Positions 16,010 to 24,161 of a DNA stretch of 64,000 nt are shown in pieces (positions within the stretch are counted from its first letter, which is position 1; each line of letters begins with the position of its first letter). The notes beneath the pieces were generated by a model. The model was not told where the DNA came from. It worked only from the letters and a program-made list of their open reading frames with translations, and made no database searches. Source of the stretch: Flavobacterium daemonense. GTDB lineage: Bacteria; Bacteroidota; Bacteroidia; Flavobacteriales; Flavobacteriaceae. The stretch is taken from contig NZ_VJYD01000009.1 of NCBI RefSeq assembly GCF_007341385.1, positions 124,001 through 188,000 on the forward strand. Reading direction: 5' to 3'. A program made the translations under genes and the position numbers.

Positions 16010-19000
16010 ATGAAACAACTCTACTTTTTCATTGCATTTTTATTTACTTCTTTTGTTTTTTCACAAAACTTTACTGATACAAAAGGTGAATTACAAATTA
16101 CGACATCAGGTGCAGCAACATATAATTTGCCAATAGTTATTCCTCCAAGCTTAAAAGGATTTGCACCAGCGATAAATTTGACTTACAACAGTGCCCAAAG
16201 GGGCGGTATTGCTGGACAAGGATGGAATATTAATAGTATCTCTATAATAAGTAGAATAGGAACCAGAAAAGACATAGACGGCTTTATTGATGGAGTAGAT
16301 TTTGACGACAACGATAAATTAGCATTGAATGGTCAACGGCTGCTACTAAAATCAGGAACCTACTGGGCTAGTGGCTCAACTTATGAAACCGAATTTAAGA
16401 GCAATACAAAAATTGAATTATTTATCGAAGGAACAAAAAGTTATTTTATTGTCACTTCTCCAGATGGGTCACGAAGCTGGTATGGATCTGTAGGCTCAGG
16501 CAATCTACAAGATTCTGTTACCTTAGATGCATGGTATATTGTAAGATCTGAAGATGCAAACGGTAACTTTATAAATTATTCATATGATTCGTACGGGAAA
16601 CTTCATCTTAGATTTATTTACTTTAGCGGTAATACAACAGCTGGAATTTCTACTCAAAACAAAATTGAATTTAAATATAGAGATGCAAAACGTTTCGAAC
16701 GAGAATATGTAAAAGGTGTTGCTGTTTTTTCACAGCATATTTTAGAAAGTGTAGATGTTTACAGTAACAATAGCCTTTATCGTACATACAAACTTTCACA
16801 TACAACAGATTCTCAGTTAGGTTATGAAAGGGTATCTAGTATCAAAGAAATCACTGCGCAAAATGAAGAATCAAACCCAGTTACTTTTACTTATGCCTCT
16901 AGTCCAGTCAATCAGGAAAGGACAGAAAAAGTATATGTAAACAATCTCAATTTTGACAAATATGACATATCTGGTGATTTTGACGGAGATGGTCGTTTAG
17001 ACTTTACTATTGACAATCAATTGTATACCAATTTATTCAATGGAAGTTCTGGTAGTGCACCAATTACAATGCCTGTATATACCTCATCTGACAGATCATT
17101 TACAGCAACTACATTGACTAATAATAAATTGAATCAATTTAACACCATTGTCAATGCAGAAGTAGATCTTTACTCATTGACGTTTAAATATTACAATTTG
17201 ACAGGAGGTTCTGTAAACCAAGTATATGCCAAGACAGTCCCTATATCTAATGTTGTCTCCAATGATATTCAATGCAGTACGGGAGGCGGAGGTGGAGAAG
17301 AACAAAGTCGAGGAACCACGACATCAGCATATGAATATCCCGAGGCTCTTAATCTTAACAATCAATATCTAGAAGGCGATTTTAATGGTGACGGCATTTC
17401 TGAGGTTATAATATTTCAATATTCGCAAATTGACCATTATGGTATGGACAGCCCATGTACTGGACCAAGAGGAGAGGCTTTAAATTGTAATTGCATTTTA
17501 CAATATTCAAGTATTGGGAACTGTGCAAATGGAGCATATTACTTAAATTTAGATCCTAATGGTTCAACTACGCTCAATACCAAAGATTTTGTATATATGC
17601 CCGATCTTATGTTCTGTAAAGAATATGAGGATAAATTTACAGCGGATTTTAATGGAGACGGAAAAACAGATATTTTGGTAGTTAATAAAACCACTAAAAA
17701 TTACAGAATCATATCTCTTCAACAATTAAGCAGTGCCCCATGGGTTTCCTTAGAAATTATTGGCACTGGGAATTTGGACAAATACTCTCCTACCAAACAG
17801 ATTCTTTTTGGGGATTATAATGGGGACGGAAAAAACGACATAATGTTGCCCGATTCTGAAGGCGGACCAGGACAAGATCTATGGTATATTTATTTCAGCA
17901 ATGGAAATCCTTCTGGTGGTGAATATTTTACAAAAGGGTATTGCAATATCGTAGAATACCGCCCAAATACTTCTTTGGAAGTTCCCAACCCTTATACTAC
18001 TCAAATTCATTACAGCACATATTATGCAATGGATATTAATAAAGACGGAAAAACAGATTTAGTTCGAGTTTGGCGAAAATATTATAGCCCGTCATCATTC
18101 TTTGATCCTCAAAATCATAATACGCAATGGCAAGTAACCGGCTTTATTAATAATATTGACTACGTTGGTGCTGTAAAATATTCGCTCGCATATGATTCTG
18201 GTGTTTTTACTTCTACTTCTCCTGACAAACCAATAGCTGTAGGAGCAAATTATAAATACAAGGGCATTGACACTGATCTTGTTTTAGTCCGAGGTCATTA
18301 TAACAGAATTGAATATTACCAGTTCAATAAAAATGTTAATACCGAAAATAGGCTCATAACAGTATCAGAAGCAAGTGGAAATATAACTCATAATATCGAG
18401 TATAAATCAATGGAAGCAACTGATGCTGGGCTAGGCAATGCTTCAAGTGATTTTTATTCATCGGAAAATGTTGCAACATATCCATATGTTGATATTATTC
18501 GTGATTATAAAAGTTATTTTGTCTCTCAATTAACAACGACTATTAATGGCGTTTCTAAATATCAAGAATTCAGATATAGAAGTTACATCCATAATTTTGA
18601 ATTTGGGGCAGTCGGATTTGCTCGTACAACTAGAAGTAATTGGTATTTGTCCTATTCAGACACCAAAATTTGGAACACTCAATTTAACGATCCAAACTTA
18701 AGAGGAATAAACACAATATCATGGACGAGTACTAATGGAACAACAGTTTTCGATACTACTCCAACTGATTTATTAACAACTAGCACAAGTACTTTTCTGA
18801 CTTATATTAATCCATCTTCAAAATTGTTTAACATCTTATTAGACAAGCAAATTAATACGGATCATTCTAGGGATACTAGAACAGAAACGACCTTTACATA
18901 TGATGGAACTGTGCAAAGTACTGATTATTTTGGTTTGCAAAGTAAAATTGAAACTAAATCTTTCATCAGTGGATCAACTCTTCAAGGAACTAAGACCGTT

Positions 19001-22000
19001 GACAAAGAATATTATAATTCTCTAGGAAGTGGTGCAAATTACTTTATTGGACGACCTAAGAAAAATACTTTTTCGAACACAATTTATACAGGAGGAGGAG
19101 ATACTCGAACATCAAACGAAATCTATACTTATACTGGAGTAAATTTAACCAGGATCGAAAATAATGGAAATAATACTTTTGCTGTTTTCCAAGATTTTAC
19201 ATATGATTCAGTAGGTAATATATTAACTACAACAATTAGTGCTCCAAGCGCTCCAAATCCTGCTTCCGCGAGAACATTCACAAATGAATATGATAGCAGT
19301 AAACGCTTTGTCGCAAAACGAACAGATCATCCGAATTTCATTTCTAATTTTACTTATAATTCACAAGGACAAGTTACTCAATCAACAGATCCATTAGGAG
19401 TAACGAATATTTATACATATGATAATTGGGGAAAACTTTTAACTACCACTACCCAGAATACTTCAATAACGCCTCTTGTCAATACGAACACATATGCCAA
19501 ATTATCTAACGGAGGATATACTATAACAGCTACTGATAATTTAGACCGAAAAACTATAATTCAATATGATGCCCTAGATCGACCTGTGATTACTTCAACT
19601 AACAGTTTTGCTCCAGGGTCTACCATCTCTAAGCAAATAGTTTATGATGGATTAGGAAAAATGAAAAAAGAAAGTGAACCTTATTTTTCTTCTCCTAACC
19701 AATGGACAGAATATGATTATGATTATCAAATGCGTCCTACTCAAATAAAGTCTCCAACTAACAAATTTCAGACTTTCTCTTATCCGCTTGGGCAAACAAT
19801 AACAAGCAGTGATGATGGCAAAACAACGACCGTTACAATCGATGCCTTAGGAAACCGAGTTCAAACAACTGATCCTGGCGGGACTATCGATTTCACTTAT
19901 TATGCTGATGGTCAGTTGAAGCAATCTAATTATCAGGGAGAAACTGTGGGAATTTCGATTGATGGATGGGGTAATAAAAATGGAATGTCTAATTCCGGAG
20001 CTGGGACTTACTCGTATTCATACGATTCTTTCAATCAAATAAAAACAGAGACAAACTCACAAGGAACAACTACTTTTACTTACAATAATTATGGAAAACC
20101 AATTGAAAAAACTGTTACAGGAAATACTAACAGTGTAACAACATATTCATATAATGGATTTGGACAAATAACCAACAGTACTCTAGTTGAAAATGGGAAA
20201 ACTTCTACAATTCTGTATGATTACGACAATTATAACAGATTATATAAAACAACGGAAAGTACACCGTATGCTCTTTTCGTAAAAGAATTTACATTTGATT
20301 CCTTAGGAAGAATAGATACAGAAACAACGACAGCATCTGTTTCAGGAAAAACCAGTTCTAATGTAATTAAGAACTATTATCAGAATGGCTTTTTATATCA
20401 GATAAAAGACAATACTACACAACAGGTCTTATGGCAACTCAATTCACTAAATGAAAGGGAACAACTTACTGGAGCTTCTTTAGGAAACGGAATTGCAATA
20501 ACAAATACCTATGACCAATATGGATATGCCTCTCAATTTAAATTCGATAAAACTGGAGCAAATCCGGCAAATATTTTGACTTTGACAACTGCATTTGAGC
20601 CTAAAAGAGGAAATTTAAACAATCGAACTAATAATATATTTAATTGGAACGAAACTTTTGGCCATGACCCTTCTGATCAATTATTGACATACAATAACGC
20701 ACTAGGTCAGCAAGAGTCACAAAGTTACGATGCAAAGGGCAAAATTACACAAAATAGTATCGGTACATATGATTATACAGTTCTTGGAAAAACATATCAA
20801 AACAATTCCATTACTTTAAGTCCACAAGCATTAGCATATTATCAGAACAGAGGTACTGGTACTAATTCGGCTCCTAAACTAGATTTAGAGATTAGTTATA
20901 ACTCGTTTAAAAGCCCATTTTGGATCAAAGAAAGAGGACGTGATGGAAATTTAATCGATTATATAAATTTTATATATAATGATGATAATAATCGCAGCAC
21001 AATGTTTTATGGTGGATCTCAAGATGATATCGAACTTCGTCCCTTCCGTAAACATTATTCTGCTGATGGCACAGTAGAAATAAAAGAAAATAGGACAACA
21101 GGGAATGTAGAATTTTTCACTTATATTGGAGGAGATGGTTACAATGCGTCAATAGTTTTTAAAAAAGATAATTCATCTGAAAATTATCTATATTTACATA
21201 GAGATTATCAAGGAAGCATACTAGCAATTACGAATCCCGCTGGAGCATTAATTGAAGAACGTTTATTTGATGCTTGGGGAAGCATCTTGAAAGTCCAAGA
21301 TGGCAATGGAAATATTTTATCTGGTTTAACTGTATTAGAGAGGGGTTATACAGGCCATGAGCATCTTCAAAATATTGGATTAATCAATATGAATGCAAGA
21401 TTATACGACCCAATGCTTCATAGATTTTTACAGGTAGATGATTACATCCAAAATCCTGCAAATACACAGAATTATAATCAGTATGGATATGTTTTGAATA
21501 ATCCTTTAAAATATACAGATCCAAGTGGAAATGCTATACCAGAACCTGGTAAGGGAGGCAACACAGATGGACAAAACAGTGGGTTGGCTAATTTTGCTGT
21601 ATCAATTTTTCAAACAATAAGTGCCAATTGGGATAGCTGGGGAATTAAAGATTGGGCTAACAAAAACATTAATTATAATAATTTTGAAGATGGCGTAAAT
21701 TTTGTAACTAGAAATATTAAATCGTTTGGAGACAATATTACGTCCCATTTCAGAAAAAGCATTGGAAACTCTCCTTCACCATCTGATTTTAATCTAAGTA
21801 ATTCAGGATCTTTTGGAGGTGAAATGCCTGGATATAAACCCTTCCAAACGCAAAAAGGAGCGCAACAGAATGCAAATTTTTATTATGATGCTTTAGATGG
21901 AATACAATTTAATAATGGATCAATAAAACACAGAACAGATTTTGTACTTACATTTAACCCAGATCCAACAGCAAACGCTGCTCTTCTAAAATTTAAAAAC

Positions 22001-22312
22001 GGAAAATATTATATAAATTTTGACATTTCAGATTTTGAAGTTACAAAATCAAATATACGTGCTTTAACAATTCATGAAGCATATGGTCATGGAGATATGG
22101 GCTATGGAGATCGTAATAAAAATCATTACAGAGCATATACAGCAACAATAGATAGTAAATACTGGGAGGCAACAACTTATGCATTCAAACATAATCAAGT
22201 TATTAAAATGTGGTATTATTTCTACAATGAAGTTGCTATTAAAAGTGAAAATCCTATAAGGATGCGAGAAAAATATATGACTGAATATGATAAATATATA
22301 AATAGAAGATGA
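16010..22312 (+). CDS. RHS/YD-repeat polymorphic toxin with HExxxH metallopeptidase-like tip
   Basis: 2100 residues. Signal peptide (1-19), SpvB-like region (about 20-290), FG-GAP/VCBS-type repeats (DFDGDGRLDFT, DFNGDGKTDIL, DYNGDGKNDIM, DINKDGKTDLV between about 320 and 690), then many YD repeats (about 950-1750) and the RHS core signature (RGYTGHEHL near 1779, ARLYDPMLHRFLQVD, YGYVLNNPLKYTDPSGN ending near 1840). RHS cores form a shell around a cleaved C-terminal toxin. The variable tip (about 1841-2100) contains HEAYGHG at 2022-2028, that is H-E-x-x-x-H, and downstream NHYRAY and YWEATTYAFK. TldD-type metallopeptidases use a similar HEAxGHG motif. A TIMP-like gene overlaps its stop by four bases. 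Target unknown; overall toxin call is firm, catalysis inferred. Confidence 0.85.
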   Translation: MKQLYFFIAFLFTSFVFSQNFTDTKGELQITTSGAATYNLPIVIPPSLKGFAPAINLTYNSAQRGGIAGQGWNINSISIISRIGTRKDIDGFIDGVDFDDNDKLALNGQRLLLKSGTYWASGSTYETEFKSNTKIELFIEGTKSYFIVTSPDGSRSWYGSVGSGNLQDSVTLDAWYIVRSEDANGNFINYSYDSYGKLHLRFIYFSGNTTAGISTQNKIEFKYRDAKRFEREYVKGVAVFSQHILESVDVYSNNSLYRTYKLSHTTDSQLGYERVSSIKEITAQNEESNPVTFTYASSPVNQERTEKVYVNNLNFDKYDISGDFDGDGRLDFTIDNQLYTNLFNGSSGSAPITMPVYTSSDRSFTATTLTNNKLNQFNTIVNAEVDLYSLTFKYYNLTGGSVNQVYAKTVPISNVVSNDIQCSTGGGGGEEQSRGTTTSAYEYPEALNLNNQYLEGDFNGDGISEVIIFQYSQIDHYGMDSPCTGPRGEALNCNCILQYSSIGNCANGAYYLNLDPNGSTTLNTKDFVYMPDLMFCKEYEDKFTADFNGDGKTDILVVNKTTKNYRIISLQQLSSAPWVSLEIIGTGNLDKYSPTKQILFGDYNGDGKNDIMLPDSEGGPGQDLWYIYFSNGNPSGGEYFTKGYCNIVEYRPNTSLEVPNPYTTQIHYSTYYAMDINKDGKTDLVRVWRKYYSPSSFFDPQNHNTQWQVTGFINNIDYVGAVKYSLAYDSGVFTSTSPDKPIAVGANYKYKGIDTDLVLVRGHYNRIEYYQFNKNVNTENRLITVSEASGNITHNIEYKSMEATDAGLGNASSDFYSSENVATYPYVDIIRDYKSYFVSQLTTTINGVSKYQEFRYRSYIHNFEFGAVGFARTTRSNWYLSYSDTKIWNTQFNDPNLRGINTISWTSTNGTTVFDTTPTDLLTTSTSTFLTYINPSSKLFNILLDKQINTDHSRDTRTETTFTYDGTVQSTDYFGLQSKIETKSFISGSTLQGTKTVDKEYYNSLGSGANYFIGRPKKNTFSNTIYTGGGDTRTSNEIYTYTGVNLTRIENNGNNTFAVFQDFTYDSVGNILTTTISAPSAPNPASARTFTNEYDSSKRFVAKRTDHPNFISNFTYNSQGQVTQSTDPLGVTNIYTYDNWGKLLTTTTQNTSITPLVNTNTYAKLSNGGYTITATDNLDRKTIIQYDALDRPVITSTNSFAPGSTISKQIVYDGLGKMKKESEPYFSSPNQWTEYDYDYQMRPTQIKSPTNKFQTFSYPLGQTITSSDDGKTTTVTIDALGNRVQTTDPGGTIDFTYYADGQLKQSNYQGETVGISIDGWGNKNGMSNSGAGTYSYSYDSFNQIKTETNSQGTTTFTYNNYGKPIEKTVTGNTNSVTTYSYNGFGQITNSTLVENGKTSTILYDYDNYNRLYKTTESTPYALFVKEFTFDSLGRIDTETTTASVSGKTSSNVIKNYYQNGFLYQIKDNTTQQVLWQLNSLNEREQLTGASLGNGIAITNTYDQYGYASQFKFDKTGANPANILTLTTAFEPKRGNLNNRTNNIFNWNETFGHDPSDQLLTYNNALGQQESQSYDAKGKITQNSIGTYDYTVLGKTYQNNSITLSPQALAYYQNRGTGTNSAPKLDLEISYNSFKSPFWIKERGRDGNLIDYINFIYNDDNNRSTMFYGGSQDDIELRPFRKHYSADGTVEIKENRTTGNVEFFTYIGGDGYNASIVFKKDNSSENYLYLHRDYQGSILAITNPAGALIEERLFDAWGSILKVQDGNGNILSGLTVLERGYTGHEHLQNIGLINMNARLYDPMLHRFLQVDDYIQNPANTQNYNQYGYVLNNPLKYTDPSGNAIPEPGKGGNTDGQNSGLANFAVSIFQTISANWDSWGIKDWANKNINYNNFEDGVNFVTRNIKSFGDNITSHFRKSIGNSPSPSDFNLSNSGSFGGEMPGYKPFQTQKGAQQNANFYYDALDGIQFNNGSIKHRTDFVLTFNPDPTANAALLKFKNGKYYINFDISDFEVTKSNIRALTIHEAYGHGDMGYGDRNKNHYRAYTATIDSKYWEATTYAFKHNQVIKMWYYFYNEVAIKSENPIRMREKYMTEYDKYINRR

Positions 22313-22911
22313 TAAAGAAATTATTCACACTACTACTGTCAATAATATCGATTAATTCATATTGTTGTGATTGTAAAACTATTTCTAAAGAAACTGAATA
22401 TCGAAATTCTGATTTTATTTTTCTAGGAAAAATTATTAGTGTCAACGATAAATTTTTCGAAATAGAAACATTAGAAGTTTTTAAAGGAAAAACTATAAGA
22501 AAAATTAAATCTTATATAAGCGACTGTAGCATTTATCCAAACAAAGGGGAAATATGGCTTTTATATTCAAAAAAAAATAGCAAAAATGCTTTTTTCATTA
22601 GTGCATGTGGGAATTCACGAAGTTTTTCAAAACCTTTCACTATAAATTACACAAATTTGCCACCACCACCACCACTCGATATTCCTGAGGCTTGTAATGA
22701 CTTAAATGGAAAAAATTATTTTAAAATTGCTTTATTGCAACTAGAATTGGATATAGCAAAGTTGAGGCAAATTAGAAGCCAAAACAAATTCATAGTTCTT
22801 ACAAATAATTATCAGAGTTTACAAAACCAAATAAAGTTATTAAAATTAATTACTGTATCGATAATTATTTTTGTACTCTTTTTAATTTTTAGGTGGCGTA
22901 AAATTAGATAA
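22309..22911 (+). CDS. TIMP/netrin-like membrane-anchored protein, candidate immunity protein
   Basis: 200 residues. A hydrophobic signal (3-17) leads to CCDC at 19-22. The domain to about residue 105 matches the layout of bacterial TIMP/NTR-like domains: cysteines at the mature N-terminus, SDFIFLGKIIS, FEIETLEVFKGK, a mid cysteine (73) before NKGEIWLLYS, and a final cysteine (100) in SACGNS. A proline-rich linker (about 116-124), a coiled coil and a C-terminal membrane helix (about 178-195, LITVSIIIFVLFLIF) follow. In animals TIMPs inhibit metalloproteases by placing their N-terminal cysteine on the active-site zinc. Start and stop overlap (ATGA) with a metallopeptidase-like toxin gene, which makes an immunity role likely. 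Not proven. Confidence 0.75.
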   Translation: MIKKLFTLLLSIISINSYCCDCKTISKETEYRNSDFIFLGKIISVNDKFFEIETLEVFKGKTIRKIKSYISDCSIYPNKGEIWLLYSKKNSKNAFFISACGNSRSFSKPFTINYTNLPPPPPLDIPEACNDLNGKNYFKIALLQLELDIAKLRQIRSQNKFIVLTNNYQSLQNQIKLLKLITVSIIIFVLFLIFRWRKIR

Positions 22912-23193
22912 TATTAATAAGCATTGTAGATACTATTATCTTGATTACAAACTAATTAACCATTAACAAATCTCCATAACAAACAATTAAACTCGATCTT
23001 AAAAAGAATTCTTTTGAACAATCAATTCTTTGAACTCCAATAAGAAAATCAAAAAGATTTTGGTATTAGATGTTATATTTTAAAAAGAATAAAAAAATTT
23101 AAATAGAAATAAAACTATTAATGCAAACTGATATACGTCAAATTAGGTTCGTGTTTAATAATACAACTGATTAATTTTTCTTAAATCATTTGT
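22912..23193. other. Gene-free stretch after the immunity candidate
   Basis: A+T-rich, no reading frame, tRNA-like word or strong hairpin seen until the direct repeat at 23194. Confidence 0.5.
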
Positions 23194-23229
23194 AAAATGG
23201 TTCGAGAATTGTCCCGTTAGGGCTACTAA
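23194..23229 (+). repeat. tRNA-3'-end-like direct repeat, copy 2
   Basis: Identical over 36 bases to 15073-15108, 8121 bases away. The two copies bracket the RHS toxin operon. Followed at once by a terminator hairpin. Confidence 0.75.
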
Positions 23230-23232
23230 ATA

Positions 23233-23262
23233 AAAACACCACTTCAACAAGTGGTGTTTTTT
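23233..23262 (+). terminator. Terminator after tRNA-like repeat 2
   Basis: AAAACACCACTT / AAGTGGTGTTTT stem with a T-run. Confidence 0.8.
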
Positions 23263-23285
23263 ATTTATAGCAATATTTATCTTTT

Positions 23286-23293
23286 TATATTTG
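23286..23293 (+). promoter_or_regulatory. Candidate -7 box of the DUF4468 gene
   Basis: TATATTTG, 22 bases before the ATG at 23315. No clear -33 element. Confidence 0.45.
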
Positions 23294-23314
23294 ATATAAA
23301 TAAATTTTACTGCA

Positions 23315-23854
23315 ATGAGAAAAACATCATTAATAATTCTCTTATTTGTTTTAACAATTTCATGTAATTGTTTTTCGCAATCTTTAGTTTTTGAAAAAAT
23401 TGTTCAAGTCGACTCTACGAAATCAAAAGAAATTCTTTTCGAGAGACTTAATACTAAATTGATTGATTATTATGGAGGACAAAATAATTTTAATAAAAAC
23501 ATTATTCAATCTGATAAAGAAAATGGAGTTATTAAAATTAAGCAAGAGATGCGCTATAATAAAAATGAGTTTATGAATAGCGCTAATGGTGTGATTGATT
23601 TTAACATTAATGTATTTTTTAAAAAAGGACGATGCAAAGTATTAATAGATAATATTACACATACGGGTATGGGTATATCTATGGGAGCGATTACTGAAGA
23701 CAAAGAATACCCTCATACTGACAAAGATTACTTAAAATTTCGTAAAAGAAAATGGATAGAAATTAAAGACTTTATTTATTCTGAAATGCCAAAGAAGATT
23801 TTGATGATCGAGAAAATTCTTAATACACCTTTAGAGCAAGAAAATGAGTGGTAA
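23315..23854 (+). CDS. Secreted DUF4468-type protein
   Basis: 179 residues. The signal region (about 1-22, ILLFVLTISCNCFSQ) has no clear lipobox. The rest fits DUF4468 proteins of Bacteroidota: an early VDSTKSKEILFERLNTKL segment, a central beta-rich part with GVIDFNINVFFKKGRCKVLIDNI broken by other residues in relatives, and a helical end. The family's function is unknown. It is the only gene between tRNA-like repeats 2 and 3, so it looks like a small cargo module of its own. Confidence 0.75.
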   Translation: MRKTSLIILLFVLTISCNCFSQSLVFEKIVQVDSTKSKEILFERLNTKLIDYYGGQNNFNKNIIQSDKENGVIKIKQEMRYNKNEFMNSANGVIDFNINVFFKKGRCKVLIDNITHTGMGISMGAITEDKEYPHTDKDYLKFRKRKWIEIKDFIYSEMPKKILMIEKILNTPLEQENEW

Positions 23855-23905
23855 ATCATAAGACTGTAAAAGCTCCCGATTGCACAGGTCTAACCTCAAT
23901 CGTTA

Positions 23906-24030
23906 GCGCAGATTTGCAATTTGTGCCCACAAAGATTGTAAATAATCACTTTTTATACAATAAAACAACAACTTGTACTCGTATAACCTACACGAGCTTC
24001 ACTATACGGGCACAGATTGCAAATCTGCGC
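23906..24030. repeat. REPIN-like inverted-repeat element
   Basis: Arms of 23 bases at 23906-23928 (GCGCAGATTTGCAATTTGTG then CCC) and 24008-24030 are complementary at 22 of 23 positions, separated by a 79-base spacer with its own short CTCGT / ACGAG stem. The size and layout match paired REP sequences mobilised by RAYT transposases. No transposase is in this window. Confidence 0.55.
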
Positions 24031-24059
24031 TATCGTTGCCTATATATTGGAGCAATCGA

Positions 24060-24089
24060 GTTCGTGAATTGTCCCGTTAAGGCTACCAA
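24060..24089 (+). repeat. tRNA-3'-end-like direct repeat, copy 3 (diverged)
   Basis: Shares TTCG-GAATTGTCCCGTTA-GGCTAC with copies 1 and 2, with three substitutions. Followed by the AAGCTTCAGA type of terminator also found after the intact tRNA-fMet and tRNA-Glu genes. Confidence 0.65.
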
Positions 24090-24090
24090 A

Positions 24091-24122
24091 AAAAAAGCTT
24101 CAGATTTCTCTGAAGCTTTTTT
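24091..24122 (+). terminator. Terminator after tRNA-like repeat 3
   Basis: AAGCTTCAGA / TCTGAAGCTT stem with a T-run on the plus strand and an A-run before it. It can also serve the M13 peptidase gene that ends at 24162 on the other strand. Confidence 0.75.
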
Positions 24123-24161
24123 CTATTTGCTAAATGAGGCAATAAATGTTGAAAAATCGAA

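Larger units (their letters stand above)
3308..24090. other. Accessory island accreted at tRNA-fMet (three modules)
   Basis: Everything between the tRNA T arm and the third tRNA-3'-like repeat at 24060-24089 is accessory in content: recombinase, candidate defence genes, RHS toxin locus, DUF4468 gene and REPIN-like element. The third repeat is followed by an AAGCTTCAGA / TCTGAAGCTT terminator of the type that follows the intact tRNA-fMet at 56672. It could therefore be the displaced, decayed original tRNA 3' end. Core genes (era and the M13 peptidase) lie on either side. Confidence 0.45.

Noticed and set aside
22073..22093. Classical HExxH zincin motif in the RHS toxin tip
   Set aside because: The spacing is H-E-x-x-x-H (HEAYGHG), so it is not a standard zincin; the TldD-like HExxxH comparison is used instead.
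15073..24089. Integron gene cassettes with attC sites
   Set aside because: The repeats contain GTTAGGG/GTTAAGG but not the GTTRRRY core plus its complementary partner, the middle unit is 8 kb, and no tyrosine integrase is present.
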